64,000 nucleotides of DNA from an uncultured Kiritimatiellota bacterium (GTDB lineage Bacteria; Verrucomicrobiota; Kiritimatiellia; RFP12; DVOR01), in assembly GCA_944389585.1 (NCBI GenBank), contig CALXMW010000007.1, positions 1-64,000 on the forward strand, read 5' to 3'. Both the position numbers and the translations under genes were made by a program. The notes below the pieces were generated by a model. It saw only the letters and a program-made list of their open reading frames with translations. It made no database searches and was not told the origin of the DNA. Below are positions 53,503 to 63,903 of this stretch, one piece after another. The first letter of the stretch is position 1. Each line of letters starts with the position of its first letter.

Positions 53503-56175
53503 TCAGAGGGCGGCGCGGCGGGCGTGGAGGGTGGCGAGCTGGGCTTCGAGCTCGGCTTTGCGGTCGCGTTGGTTTTGGATGATGGGGGCGGGGGCTTTGG
53601 AGACGAAGGCCTGGTTGTTGAGCTTGGCGTTGACGCCGTCGAGGAAGCCTTGGAGTTTGGCGATTTCCTTGTCGAGCTTGTCGGCTTCGGCCTTGGCGTC
53701 GACGAGGCCGTCGAGGGGGAGGTAGGCGGCGCCGGCGCGGAGGAGTTTGGTGGGCATGGGGGCGGCGGGGGGCGCGTCGACGAGGTCGATGGCTTGCGCG
53801 CGGAGAGCGGTTTTGAGGGTGTCGGCGTCGCGGGCGAGACGTTCGCGGAGGGCGTCGGTGGCGGGGTGGAGGAGGACGCGGACGTTGAGGGCGGGGGGGA
53901 GGCCGGCCTCGGCGCGGAGGGCGCGGATGCCGGTGATGAGGTCGCGCTTGGTTTCGACGTAGGCGAGGACGTCTTCGGTGAGGCCCCAGGCGGCGAGGTG
54001 GGCGTCGTCGCAGCCGGTGGGGTAGGGGGCGCGCATGATGGTGGCGTCTTCGGCGCAGTAGCCGAGCTGGTGCCAGATTTCCTCGGTGACGAAGGGCATG
54101 TAGGGGTGGAGGAGGCGGAGGATTTGGCCGTAGACGTGGGCGAGGATGGCGAGGGTTTGGCGGCGGCGGGGGGCGTCTGGGGCGTTGAGGTCGGCCTTGG
54201 CGTATTCGAGGTACCAGTCGCAGAAGTCGGTCCAGGCGAAGTCGTAGATGGCCAGGGCGCCGTCTTGGATGCGGTATTTGGCGAGCGCGGCGTTGAGCGC
54301 GGCGCAGGTGCGGTGGGCCTTGAGGAGGAGGTGGCGGTCGTCGTCGCGCAGGAGGGCGGGGTCGAGGGCGAGGCCGCCGCCGGCGTGGTCGGCGAAGGAG
54401 AAGCCGGGGAGCTTCTCGGCGTTCATCTGCAGGAAGCGGGCGGCGTTCCAGAGTTTGGTGCCGAAGTTGCGGCCGATCTCGAACTTGCCCATGTCCACCT
54501 TGGTGTCGGTTTCCATGGAGGTGATGAGGGCGAGAGAGAAGCGGAGCGCGTCGGCAGAGTACTTCTCGATGATTTCGAGCGGGTCGAGGGAGTTGCCGAG
54601 GGATTTGGACATTTTGCGGCCTTGGGCGTCTCGGACGATGCCGTGGAGGATGACGTTCTTGAAGGGGGGCTTGCCCATGAAATGGTAGCCGGCCATCATC
54701 ATGCGCGCCACCCAGAAGAAGAGGATGTCGGCGGCGGTGATGAGGTCGGCGGTGGGGTAGTAGAAGGCGAGGTCGGCGGTCTGTTTGGGCCAGCCGAAGA
54801 CGGTGAAGGGCCAGAGCCAGGAGGAGAACCAGGTGTCGAGGACGTCGGGGTCTTGGTCGATGGCCGCGGCGCCGCATGTGGGGCAGGCGGCGGGCTTTTC
54901 GGGGGCGGCCCATTCGTGGCCGCAGGCGCGGCAGGTGTAGACGGGGATGCGGTGGCCCCACCAGATTTGGCGGCTGATGCACCAGTCGCGGATGTTCTCC
55001 ATCCAGTTGAAGAAGACGCTCTCCCAGCGCTTGGGCTGGATGGCGATCTCGCCTTTGCGCACGGCCTCGATGGCGGGTTGGGCCAGGGGCTTCATGCGCA
55101 CGAACCATTGCTTGGAGAGGCGGCTGTCGACGACGGTGTGGCAGCGGTAGCAGTGGCCGACCTGGTTTTGGTAGGGCTCGACCTTGACGAGGTAGCCGCC
55201 TTTCTCGAGGTCTTTGACGATGGCCTCGCGGCAGGCGAAGCGATCCATCCCCTCGTAGCCCGAGAGGGCGTTCATGGTGCCGTCGCCGTTCATGACGTCG
55301 ACCTGCGGCAGGCTGTGGCGCTGGCCGACGGCGAAGTCGTTGGCGTCGTGGGCGGGGGTGATCTTCACCACGCCGGTGCCGAAGTCCTTCTCCACGTAGT
55401 CGTCGAAGACGACGGGGATTTCCTTGCCCACCAACGGGAGGATGACCTTCTTGCCCTTGAGGTGGGCGTAGCGCGCGTCCGAGGGGTTGACGGCCACGGC
55501 GGTGTCGCCGGGGAGGGTCTCGGGGCGGGTGGTGGCCACGGTGACGAACTCGCCCTCGCTCCCCGCCACGGGATAGCGCACGTACCACAAGTAGCCCTCG
55601 TTGGGCTCGTGCTCCACCTCGTCGTCGGCCAGGGCCGTGCCGCAGCGGGGGCACCAGTTGACGATGTAGTTGCCACGGTAGATGAGCCCCTCGTCGTAGA
55701 GGTCGCAGAAGACTTTGGCGACGGCGGCGGAGAGCCCCTCGTCCATGGTGAAGCGCTCGCGCTGCCAGTCGGTGGAGTTGCCGAGCTTCCGCTGTTGGTG
55801 GACGATGGTGCCGCCGTACTGCCGCTTCCACTCCCACACGCGCTCGACGAAGGCCTCGCGGCCGAGGTCTTGGCGGCGCTTGCCCTCCTTGCGCAGGGCC
55901 TTCTCCACCACGTTCTGCGTGGCGATGCCCGCGTGGTCGGTGCCGGGCACCCAGCAGGTGTTGTCGCCGCGCATACGGTGCCAGCGCACAAGCACGTCCT
56001 GGATGGTCTGGTTCAGCGCGTGGCCCATGTGCAGGATGCCCGTGACGTTCGGCGGGGGGATGACCACCGCGTAGGGCGCGCCCCCGCGGCCGGGCTCGTC
56101 ATGGAAGCAGCCGTGCTGCTCCCACCAAGGGTACCACTTCGCCTCGACGGCCTTCGGGTCGTAGTTCTTGTCCAT
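53503..56175 (-). CDS. valS: Valyl-tRNA synthetase
   Basis: 890 residues from ATG 56175. NVTGILHMGHAL (HIGH-type, residues 44-53), editing domain with TTRPETLPGDTAVAVNPSD, GRKMSKSLGN (about 520), class Ia anticodon-binding region and a C-terminal coiled coil (AEADKLDKEIAKLQGFLDGV). Charges tRNA-Val. Confidence 0.96.
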   Translation of the reverse strand: MDKNYDPKAVEAKWYPWWEQHGCFHDEPGRGGAPYAVVIPPPNVTGILHMGHALNQTIQDVLVRWHRMRGDNTCWVPGTDHAGIATQNVVEKALRKEGKRRQDLGREAFVERVWEWKRQYGGTIVHQQRKLGNSTDWQRERFTMDEGLSAAVAKVFCDLYDEGLIYRGNYIVNWCPRCGTALADDEVEHEPNEGYLWYVRYPVAGSEGEFVTVATTRPETLPGDTAVAVNPSDARYAHLKGKKVILPLVGKEIPVVFDDYVEKDFGTGVVKITPAHDANDFAVGQRHSLPQVDVMNGDGTMNALSGYEGMDRFACREAIVKDLEKGGYLVKVEPYQNQVGHCYRCHTVVDSRLSKQWFVRMKPLAQPAIEAVRKGEIAIQPKRWESVFFNWMENIRDWCISRQIWWGHRIPVYTCRACGHEWAAPEKPAACPTCGAAAIDQDPDVLDTWFSSWLWPFTVFGWPKQTADLAFYYPTADLITAADILFFWVARMMMAGYHFMGKPPFKNVILHGIVRDAQGRKMSKSLGNSLDPLEIIEKYSADALRFSLALITSMETDTKVDMGKFEIGRNFGTKLWNAARFLQMNAEKLPGFSFADHAGGGLALDPALLRDDDRHLLLKAHRTCAALNAALAKYRIQDGALAIYDFAWTDFCDWYLEYAKADLNAPDAPRRRQTLAILAHVYGQILRLLHPYMPFVTEEIWHQLGYCAEDATIMRAPYPTGCDDAHLAAWGLTEDVLAYVETKRDLITGIRALRAEAGLPPALNVRVLLHPATDALRERLARDADTLKTALRAQAIDLVDAPPAAPMPTKLLRAGAAYLPLDGLVDAKAEADKLDKEIAKLQGFLDGVNAKLNNQAFVSKAPAPIIQNQRDRKAELEAQLATLHARRAAL

Positions 56176-56225
56176 CGTCAATCCTCTGAAAATCCGGGGA
56201 AGTATACCAAAACGGGCACGGGCGG

Positions 56226-57059
56226 TCAGCGCATGAGCCCCTCGAGCGCGGCGTCGTCGTCTTCCTCGATGGCCTTTCGGAAGGCGGCCAGGTGCTCGGC
56301 GAAGGCGTCGACGGCCTCGAGGAGCGGCCCCCTGTTCTGGCGGAAGATGGGCTGCCACATGGAGATGGGGCTGTGGGCGATGCGCGTCATCGAGGCCAGG
56401 CCGCCCCCGGCGAAGCGGGCGTTCAGGGCCTGGTTGCGCTCGGCCTCCTTGATGGTGCGCGCGAGGGCGTAGGCCAGCACGTGGGGCATGTGCGAGAGCA
56501 GGGCCGCGGTGCGGTCGTGCTCGGGCGCGCTCATCTCCGCCAGCACGGCCCCGACGCGCTCCCACAGCGTGCGCACCCGGGCCAGGGCCGCCGGGTCGCT
56601 CCGCTCGGGGTCGATGATCAGGGTGAAGCGGTTGCGGAAGAGGTTGTCGACGGCCGCGTCGGGGCCGGAGCGCTCGGTGCCGGCCATGGGGTGGCAGGCC
56701 ACGTAGCGCGGGCGGTTGGGGTGCGCGGCGACGGCCTCGGCCAGGGCGCGCTTGGTGGAGCCCACGTCGATGAAGGTCTGGCCCGGGCGCGCGGCGTCGA
56801 GGAGCGCGGGGAGCGTGCGCACGAGCACGTCCACCGGCATGGCCAGTACCATCAGGTCGCACCGCGCCGCGAGCGCTTCGAGCGTGGGCGCGGCCTCGTC
56901 CACCAGCCCCAGCTCGAGGGCGCGCTCGGCGTGCGCGCGCGTGCGGTTCCAGCCCAGGATGCGCCCCGCCAGGCCGAAGGTGCGCAGGTCTTTGGCGAGC
57001 GAGCCGCCGATGAGGCCGATGCCCGCGATGCCGATGGAGTCGAAGAGGGTGTCTGTCAT
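56226..57059 (-). CDS. tyrA: Prephenate/arogenate dehydrogenase
   Basis: 277 residues. GIAGIGLIGGSLA (Rossmann, 9-21), DVGSTKRAL, HPMAGTERSGP and LSHMPHVLAYAL are TyrA landmarks. Oxidative decarboxylation of prephenate in tyrosine synthesis. Overlaps rsmE by four bases. Confidence 0.92.
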   Translation of the reverse strand: MTDTLFDSIGIAGIGLIGGSLAKDLRTFGLAGRILGWNRTRAHAERALELGLVDEAAPTLEALAARCDLMVLAMPVDVLVRTLPALLDAARPGQTFIDVGSTKRALAEAVAAHPNRPRYVACHPMAGTERSGPDAAVDNLFRNRFTLIIDPERSDPAALARVRTLWERVGAVLAEMSAPEHDRTAALLSHMPHVLAYALARTIKEAERNQALNARFAGGGLASMTRIAHSPISMWQPIFRQNRGPLLEAVDAFAEHLAAFRKAIEEDDDAALEGLMR

Positions 57060-57835
57060 GGGGTGGGGTGGGGGGTGGCGTTGGGGTGGGCGGCGGCCTC
57101 GCGGCGGCAGCCGAGGTTCGCCAGGCCGTAGAGCGCGGCGGTCTCGACGCGGAGGATGAGGGGGCCGAGGGAGACGGGGACGGCGCCGCAGGCGAGGATG
57201 GCCCGCAGCTCCTCGGGCGTGAAGTCGCCCTCCGGGCCGCACCACCAGCCCCACTCCTGCCCCGGGCGCGCGGGGTCGAGCGCCTCGAGCACGGGCGCCA
57301 GGGGCCGGGCCTCCGGGGTGAGCGCCGCCACGATGAGGGCGGTGCAGGCGCGCATCAGCGGCGCGGTCTCGGCGAAGGGGGTGGGGGCGAGCACCTCGGG
57401 CACGCGGGCGGCGCCGCATTGGCGCGCGGCGGCCTCGGCGACGCGCAGCCAGCGCTCGCGCTTGGCCGCGGCCTGGCGCCCTTCGAGGCGGACGACGGTG
57501 CGGGCGCTGAGCACGGGCACGATGCGGTCGGCGCCCAGCTCGACGGCCTTCTCGAGCATCCAGTCCATGCGCTCGCCCTTGGGCACGCAGGCGAAGAGCG
57601 TCAGGCGCACGGGGCGCTCGCCTTGGCGGAAGAGGGGTTGCTTGGCCACGAGGGTGAGCGCCTCGGGCGTGCGCGCGGCGACGTGGTAGAGGCGCGTGGC
57701 GCCGGCGCCGTCGAAGGCGCCCACCTCGTCGCCCTCGCGCAGGCGCAGGACGTGGAGGAGGTGGTGGGCGGCGGGCCCGGTGAGGGTGAGTGTCTCGCGC
57801 GCGATGTCCTCGGTCGTGACGTGCTGGCGGTGCAT
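57056..57835 (-). CDS. rsmE: 16S rRNA m3U1498 methyltransferase
   Basis: 259 residues. HLLHVLRLREGDEV at the N-terminus and the SPOUT knot GPEGDFTPEEL plus SLGPLILRVETAALYGL near the C-terminus. Confidence 0.93.
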   Translation of the reverse strand: MHRQHVTTEDIARETLTLTGPAAHHLLHVLRLREGDEVGAFDGAGATRLYHVAARTPEALTLVAKQPLFRQGERPVRLTLFACVPKGERMDWMLEKAVELGADRIVPVLSARTVVRLEGRQAAAKRERWLRVAEAAARQCGAARVPEVLAPTPFAETAPLMRACTALIVAALTPEARPLAPVLEALDPARPGQEWGWWCGPEGDFTPEELRAILACGAVPVSLGPLILRVETAALYGLANLGCRREAAAHPNATPHPTP

Positions 57836-57838
57836 CGG

Positions 57839-58273
57839 TTACTCCGAGAGCTGGACGGCGGAGACGCGGCCCTGGGTGAACTCCACGCGGAGCGCCTCCT
57901 TCCATTCGTACTCGGGCGTGTCGTCGATGTAGTAGGTGCCGGTGCGGCGGCCGAAGCGGTCGACGAAGACGGGGCGGAGGGTGGGGTAGACGCTGTCGGA
58001 GAAGCCGAGGATCTTGTAGATCCACACCTCGGTGACGCCGTCCCGGTCGGTGCGCCGGAGCGTCTCGGAGGGGTTGCCGTAGACCATCCAGACGGCGTCC
58101 TTGTCGTCGCCCAGGCGGATCTGCCCGCGGGCGATGCGCGCCTGGACGTCGGCCGGGTAGGCGTCGAAGGCCTCCTGGCGCTGGGCGATGCGGTCGGCCA
58201 CGCCGCCGGCGCACCCGGCCAGCAGGAGGGCCGCGAGGGCGGCGCACAGGCCAAGTCCGGCACGCCGGGTCAT
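57839..58273 (-). CDS. Lipoprotein, unknown function
   Basis: 144 residues. Lipobox LLLAGC at residues 17-22, then QARIARGQIRLGDDKDAVWM VYGNPSE, which is the SmpA/OmlA-like 'G.i..G.....v...lG.P' pattern. Overlaps the carboxypeptidase gene by four bases. Confidence 0.75.
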   Translation of the reverse strand: MTRRAGLGLCAALAALLLAGCAGGVADRIAQRQEAFDAYPADVQARIARGQIRLGDDKDAVWMVYGNPSETLRRTDRDGVTEVWIYKILGFSDSVYPTLRPVFVDRFGRRTGTYYIDDTPEYEWKEALRVEFTQGRVSAVQLSE

Positions 58274-59340
58274 TGCTTGTACCCCCAGTCGAGGAGCGCC
58301 TTGCAGAAGGCGTCGCGGTCGCGGTGGGATTTGAAGCCGGTGACGCAGCCGATGAGGCGGCGGCCGCCGCGCTCGCAGGTGACGGTGACGCAGAATCCGG
58401 CCTTGTTGGTGAAGCCGGTCTTCAGGCCGTCGACGCCGGGCACCTGGTTGAAGACCAGGTTGTTGTGGTTCTTCAGGTCCAGCTTGCCGTTCCGGAAGGT
58501 GTCGGTGCGGGTGGCGGCCAGGCGCATGACCTCGGGGTACTTGAGCAGCTGCTCGGCCAGGATCACCATGTCGTGGGCGGAGGAGAGGTTGTCGTGGCCC
58601 TGGTCGTCGCCCAGGCCGTGCGCGTCGTAGAAGCGCGTGTGGGTCATGCCCAGCTGCTTGGCGCGGGCGTTCATCGCCGCCACGAAGGCCGCCATGCTCC
58701 CGCCGCCGAGGTACTCGCCCACCAGGTAGGCCGAGTCGTTGGCGGATTTGATGGCGATGGTCTTCTCCAGCTCGCTCAGGGGGAAGGACTCGCGCGGGTC
58801 CAGCCACACCTGCGCCCCGCCGATCTTGTACGCCTCGACGGTGACCTGGATGACGGTGTCGCGCCCCACCTTCCCCGCGGCGATGGCTTCCTCCGTCAGC
58901 AGCAGGGTCATCATCTTGGTCATCGAGGCGACGGGGACGGCCTTGTCGGCGTGCTTGGCCCAGAGCACCTTGCGCGTCGTCGGGTCCACCAGGATGCCCG
59001 TGCCGCAGAGCGCCTCCTTGGGCAGTCCCAGCGCCGAGGCCGCCCCCTGGAAATCGTAGGGCGCGGTAGAGCCGGGCGCGGGCGCGGGTTTTTCGGGCTG
59101 GGCCGGCGTTTCGGGCTGTGCGGGCGTTTCGGGCCGCGCCGGCTGTGCGGGCTGTGCGGGTTGCTCGGCGGGGGCGGGCGTTTCGGGTGCCTCGGCCGTC
59201 TCGCCGCCGTTCCCGGCGAAGACGAGCCAGCCGACGATGAGCGCCAGCCAGGCGGCCAGCGGCAGGCCCCAGACCAGGAGGGTGCGGCCCCAGGCGCGGG
59301 GGGCGCCCACGCCGCCGGGAAGATCGTAGCGTTCGGACAT
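58270..59340 (-). CDS. D-alanyl-D-alanine carboxypeptidase (peptidase S11)
   Basis: 356 residues. One membrane anchor (LLVWGLPLAAWLALIVGWLV), a Pro/Ala/Gln/Glu repeat linker (about 50-90), and the penicillin-binding triad S139-MTK, S199-AN and KTG (near 307). Trims peptidoglycan pentapeptides in the periplasm. Confidence 0.93.
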   Translation of the reverse strand: MSERYDLPGGVGAPRAWGRTLLVWGLPLAAWLALIVGWLVFAGNGGETAEAPETPAPAEQPAQPAQPARPETPAQPETPAQPEKPAPAPGSTAPYDFQGAASALGLPKEALCGTGILVDPTTRKVLWAKHADKAVPVASMTKMMTLLLTEEAIAAGKVGRDTVIQVTVEAYKIGGAQVWLDPRESFPLSELEKTIAIKSANDSAYLVGEYLGGGSMAAFVAAMNARAKQLGMTHTRFYDAHGLGDDQGHDNLSSAHDMVILAEQLLKYPEVMRLAATRTDTFRNGKLDLKNHNNLVFNQVPGVDGLKTGFTNKAGFCVTVTCERGGRRLIGCVTGFKSHRDRDAFCKALLDWGYKQ

Positions 59341-59349
59341 GGCGGAACC

Positions 59350-60449
<1,100 letters not shown>

Positions 60450-60453
<4 letters not shown>

Positions 60454-61238
60454 CTCCAGCCTCCGTATGTCTCCTCGTAGCGCACGTATTCCAGCTCGCG
60501 CTTCCCGGAGACCCAAATCATGTAAGCGATCAGAAGCAGCAGGATCCCGCCGCGCCCGAACACGATGTCGAAAATCAGCTGCAGCGCCCATGGCCACCCC
60601 GCCGGCGCATGGAAGCGCACCCCGGTGAAGTCCAGCACGCAAATCACCGCCCACAGCACCGCGAAGCCCTGCCCCACCCGCACCGCGACCTCCGTGGCCG
60701 CCACCTTGGCGCGTCCCAGGCACTGCAGGCCCGCGCGCAGGATCCGCCCCCCGTCCATCGGGAAGGCCGGCACCAGGTTGAAGAGCGCCAGGCCCAGGTT
60801 CAACCCCGCCGCCAGCCCCAGCCACGGGTTCGGCGCGCTCTCTGTCACCTCATACGGCCCCAGCGTCCCCACCACCACCCGCGTCGGGAAGGCCCCCGCC
60901 AGCGTCCAGCACAGCGCCGCCAGCGCCAACGAGCACACCGGCCCCGCCGCCGCCATCAACACCTCATGCGACGGCCTGGGCGGCATCCGCGTGATCATCG
61001 CGCACCCACCCAGCAACTGCAGCGTGATATCCCGCACCTGTCCGCCGAAGGCCACCGCCACCGCGCTGTGCGCCAGCTCGTGCAGCAAAATCGAAACCAG
61101 GAGCGCCGCGGTCAGGAAAAGCCCCACGCCCACGTGCGGCAACGTCGAGAACACCACGTAAACCGCCAGCACCAGCACGGACAAATCCGCCCGCACCGGG
61201 ATACCCATGGCCGTGAAAAGCGTCCACCTGCTTCGCAT
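60450..61238 (-). CDS. Site-2-type intramembrane zinc protease (M50)
   Basis: 262 residues, six membrane segments; HELAH (53-57) and NLVPAFPMDGGRIL supply zinc ligands. Cleaves membrane-bound regulators; substrate unknown. Overlaps ychF by four bases. Confidence 0.88.
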
Positions 61239-61247
61239 AGTCCCCTT

Positions 61248-61253
61248 ATTATA
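61248..61253 (-). promoter_or_regulatory. Extended -10 nine bases before the M50 start
   Basis: TGGTATAAT on the minus strand, 9 nt from the ATG at 61238; likely leaderless transcript. Confidence 0.6.
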
Positions 61254-61293
61254 CCAGATTTGCCCCTCCCACAAACACGCCCGCCCCGGCCGC

Positions 61294-61327
61294 CGGGCAC
61301 AAAAAAGCCCCGGCGCGGGCCGGGGCT
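61294..61327. terminator. Terminator after PEP-CTERM gene
   Basis: AAAAAAGCCCCGGC-GCGG-GCCGGGGCTT; on the minus strand it is followed by TTTTTT. Confidence 0.78.
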
Positions 61328-61350
61328 TCGTGTCGCGGGGGCCGCCGACC

Positions 61351-62022
61351 TTAGGCCGCGCGGCGGCGGAGAGCCACACCGGCCACGCCCAGGGCCAACA
61401 GCGCCAGGGCGGTCGGCTCGGGGAGAACCGCGGTCTTTTTGTTGGCCATCCAAGTGATTTCCTCTTGGGTGAGGATGCCTTCATAGGCCGCCGTCTCATT
61501 GATGGTCCAATAATCATCATTCCTAAAGGTCGAGACATTGACGTTTGCGATGGTATTTTCCTCCTCGATGGAGAAGATTTGCTTGCCGTTCACATAACCG
61601 GCAATAGTGGCCTGGTTGTCATCGTTACGTGAAATCGTGATGGTGAGCAGGTATTTCGTACCGACCGAAAGGGTTGGGGTATTGCTTGTGGTTCCCCAGC
61701 CAGACTCAGAACCACCCTTCTTTTCCACGCCGATATGACCATTGAGGCGATTCCCAGAGCCATACATATAGGCATAGGCGTGTCCGGCATCCCAGAGGCC
61801 GAGATCTGCGATGGCGGCTTGTTCTGTGCTGGCAGCCGTCGCATTCGCGGTCACCACCATGGCAAAGGAGAGTGTCTTGGTGGAGGTGGAGCCACTCGTG
61901 GCGAAGTATTTACTGGTGTAGATGCTGTTCTCGGCTCCGGTTTGCCACTGCATGGTGACAGCCTGGGCGGAGAGGGCGAGGCCTGCGGCGGCGCAGGCAA
62001 GGAACAAACGGGAGAGTTTCAT
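61351..62022 (-). CDS. PEP-CTERM surface protein
   Basis: 223 residues: signal peptide MKLSRLFLACAAAGLALSAQA, LamG-like domain (YLLTITISRNDDNQATIAGY; INETAAYEGILTQEEITWM) and LPEPTALALLALGVAGVAL plus Arg cluster. The 'Y.G.L.QEEI' end matches the split gene's C-terminal half (YDGLLSQEQIDYLSEK), showing the two are close paralogs. The middle of the gene is AT-richer than its surroundings. Confidence 0.92.
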   Translation of the reverse strand: MKLSRLFLACAAAGLALSAQAVTMQWQTGAENSIYTSKYFATSGSTSTKTLSFAMVVTANATAASTEQAAIADLGLWDAGHAYAYMYGSGNRLNGHIGVEKKGGSESGWGTTSNTPTLSVGTKYLLTITISRNDDNQATIAGYVNGKQIFSIEEENTIANVNVSTFRNDDYWTINETAAYEGILTQEEITWMANKKTAVLPEPTALALLALGVAGVALRRRAA

Positions 62023-62078
62023 GGTTGGTGTGCCTCTTTTCGCTGTCGCTTTGGGCGGAATGCCCAAGGACGCTGAAT

Positions 62079-62106
62079 AAGATAGCACAAGTGGCGGGGG
62101 GGGCAA
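62079..62106 (-). promoter_or_regulatory. Promoter of the 61351-62022 gene with poly-C spacer
   Basis: On the minus strand: AAATAAGTC TTGCCC, 16-nt spacer, TATCTT with extended TGC. Eight consecutive C lie across the -35/spacer junction (62096-62103). The AAAATAAGTCTT and TATCTTATT flanks match the split gene's promoter (129-190). Confidence 0.55.
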
Positions 62107-62168
62107 GACTTATTTTTTTGTGGTTCGGCGGCGTGGTCGCTGGGGCGGTTCCCCCGCCCTTCGGGCGC

Positions 62169-63110
62169 TCACGGCAGGGGCAGGGGCGGCAGGCGGCCGA
62201 AGCGGCGGGTGGCGAGGGCCAGGTAGTGCCGCCACGTGGGGCGGAGGGTGACGCGGGGGAGAAAGTCGCGCTCGGCGCGTCGGCGCACGAAGGGCAACGG
62301 GTCGCGCCGGGGCCGGGGGAGGACGCCGTGGCGGAGCCCGCCAAGGAACACGGCGGCCAGGAAAAAAGGCCCGGCGGTGAACCAGAAGCGGCGCCCGCGA
62401 AGGTCGAAGGCGGAGGTCAGGAGGTTGGAAAGGTAACGCCGCCAGACGCGGCGGCGGGGAAGGGCGCGGGCGGTGGCGCCTTCGTCGTGGAGGACGGGCG
62501 GGGTGGGGACGAACCAGCATTCCCAGCCGGCCAGCCAGAGGCGGTGGCAGAGGTCGACGTCCTCGTAGTAGCAGAAGAAGGTGGGGCGGAAGAGCCCGCC
62601 GGCGTCGGCGAGGGCCTCGCGGCGGAGGAGGAGGCAGGCGGCCTTGCAGGCGAAGGCGGGGTGGGGGCGCGCGGCGTGGGGGCCGGGGGGCCGGCGGTAG
62701 CCGTGGTGCCAGAGGAGGCCGAGGGGGGTGAGGTACTCGCCGCAGGCGTCGAGCGTGCCGTCGGGGAGGGCGAGGGTGGCTTGGGCGGCGGCGACGCGGG
62801 GGTGGGCCTCGAGGAAGGCTTCGAGGCGGCGGACGGGTTCGGCGGAGGGGAGGAGGGCGTCGGTGTTGAGGAGGAGGAGGCGCTCGCCTGCGGCGTGGGG
62901 GAGGGCGAGGTTGTTGCCGCCGGCGAAGCCGAGGTTGCGCGGGGCGCGCAGGAGGGTAACGCCGGGAGGGACGGCGAGGGGAGGCTCGGAGGCGTTGTCC
63001 ACCACAAGCACTTGCGCCTCGGGGAGACACCGACGGACGGCCCCCAGGCTGCGGTCAAGGAGGTCTTGGCGGTTCCAGGCAACAAGGATGACGGTCAGCC
63101 GCGCACGCAT
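62169..63110 (-). CDS. Family 2 glycosyltransferase
   Basis: 313 residues. VILVAWNRQDLLDRSLGAV, VVDNASEPP, NLGFAGGNN and LLLNTDALL are typical of rhamnosyltransferase-like GT2 enzymes (GT-A fold); CYYEDVDLCHRLWLAGW contains the catalytic base region. Makes surface polysaccharide. A TGCTATAAT -10 lies 6 nt before the ATG (complement of 63117-63125). Confidence 0.88.
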   Translation of the reverse strand: MRARLTVILVAWNRQDLLDRSLGAVRRCLPEAQVLVVDNASEPPLAVPPGVTLLRAPRNLGFAGGNNLALPHAAGERLLLLNTDALLPSAEPVRRLEAFLEAHPRVAAAQATLALPDGTLDACGEYLTPLGLLWHHGYRRPPGPHAARPHPAFACKAACLLLRREALADAGGLFRPTFFCYYEDVDLCHRLWLAGWECWFVPTPPVLHDEGATARALPRRRVWRRYLSNLLTSAFDLRGRRFWFTAGPFFLAAVFLGGLRHGVLPRPRRDPLPFVRRRAERDFLPRVTLRPTWRHYLALATRRFGRLPPLPLP

Positions 63111-63164
63111 GGCGCAATTATAGCACAGCGGCTGATGGGCGGGTTGGCGCGACGCAGGAGGAGA

Positions 63165-63345
63165 TCACAGCGGGCACAGAGGACGCATGGAGGGACACAG
63201 AGAAAGGAAATCACAACGGACACAACGGACACAAAGGCTTGCACGACGCAGGGGGAGATCACAGAGGACACAGAGGACACACGGGGGAACACAGAGAAAG
63301 TAAATCACAACGGGCACAGAGGACACAAAGGCTTGCACGACGCAG
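63165..63345. repeat. 9-bp repeat region (CACAGAGGA/CACAACGGA)
   Basis: Two imperfect copies of a block of CACAGAGGA-type 9-mers, each ending in CACAAAGGCTTGCACGACGC (about 63227 and 63323). Gene-free: from 63111 to 63903 I see only repeats. A-rich GGGGAAAGG units follow at 63350-63385. Confidence 0.82.
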
Positions 63346-63444
63346 GGGAAAGGGGAAAGGGGAAAGGAAATGGGGAGGGGAGGGGCAAGGGGCGCTGCCC
63401 CTTGAACCCCGGCAGGGCGAAGTTCGCCCTGCACCCCCGGCACG

Positions 63445-63748
63445 TCTGCGACGTGCCTGACAGGCACCCCAAAAGACTTTGTGTCCTTTGTGGTTCTTTG
63501 GGTCTTTGTGATAGCCCGCGCAGCGAAAACCCGCGGCGCGTCTGCGACGTGCCTGACAGGCACCCCAAAAGACTTTGTGTCCTTTGTGGTTCTTTGGGTC
63601 TTTGTGATAGCCCGCGCAGCGAAAACCCGCGGCGCGTCTGCGACGTGCCTGACAGGCACCCCAAAAGACTTTGTGTCCTTTGTGGTTCTTTGGGTCTTTG
63701 TGATAGCCCGCGCAGCGAAAACCCGCGGCGCGTCTGCGACGTGCCAAT
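63445..63748. repeat. 96-bp tandem repeat, three copies plus a partial
   Basis: TCTGCGACGTGCCTGACAGG begins units at 63445, 63541 and 63637, and a partial at 63733. Each unit contains a CTTTGTGTCCTTTGTGG-type block related to the signal-peptide repeats of the prophage. 96 bp is a multiple of three, so the frame FVSFVVLWVFVIARAA stays open across units. Confidence 0.9.
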
Positions 63749-63778
63749 GACGACGCGGGTTTCACCTCTGGGGCTCCT

Positions 63779-63825
63779 CCAAGCCTCCAAGCTTCCAAGC
63801 CTCCAAACTTCCAAACTTCTGGTGT
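63779..63825. repeat. 8-bp repeat block (AAGCCTCC/AAACTTCC)
   Basis: Six degenerate units of CCAAGCCT/CCAAACTT. Same family as in the prophage, so these repeats are not confined to it. Confidence 0.8.
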
Positions 63826-63852
63826 GGCGGGAGCCGTCCCCGAGGCTAGGGC

Positions 63853-63884
63853 AAAAAAGAAGGGCCCCGTGGGGGGCCCTTGCT
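63853..63884 (-). terminator. gapA terminator
   Basis: AAAGAAGGGCCCCGTGGGG GGCCCTT; on the minus strand a GC stem followed by CTTCTTTTTT. Confidence 0.7.
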
Positions 63885-63903
63885 TGTGCGTCTGGCGGAG
63901 GGT

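Noticed and set aside
52291..56472. 1393-codon plus-strand ORF opposite valS and the LamG protein
   Set aside because: Antisense shadow caused by strong GC bias at third positions; valS on the other strand is certain.
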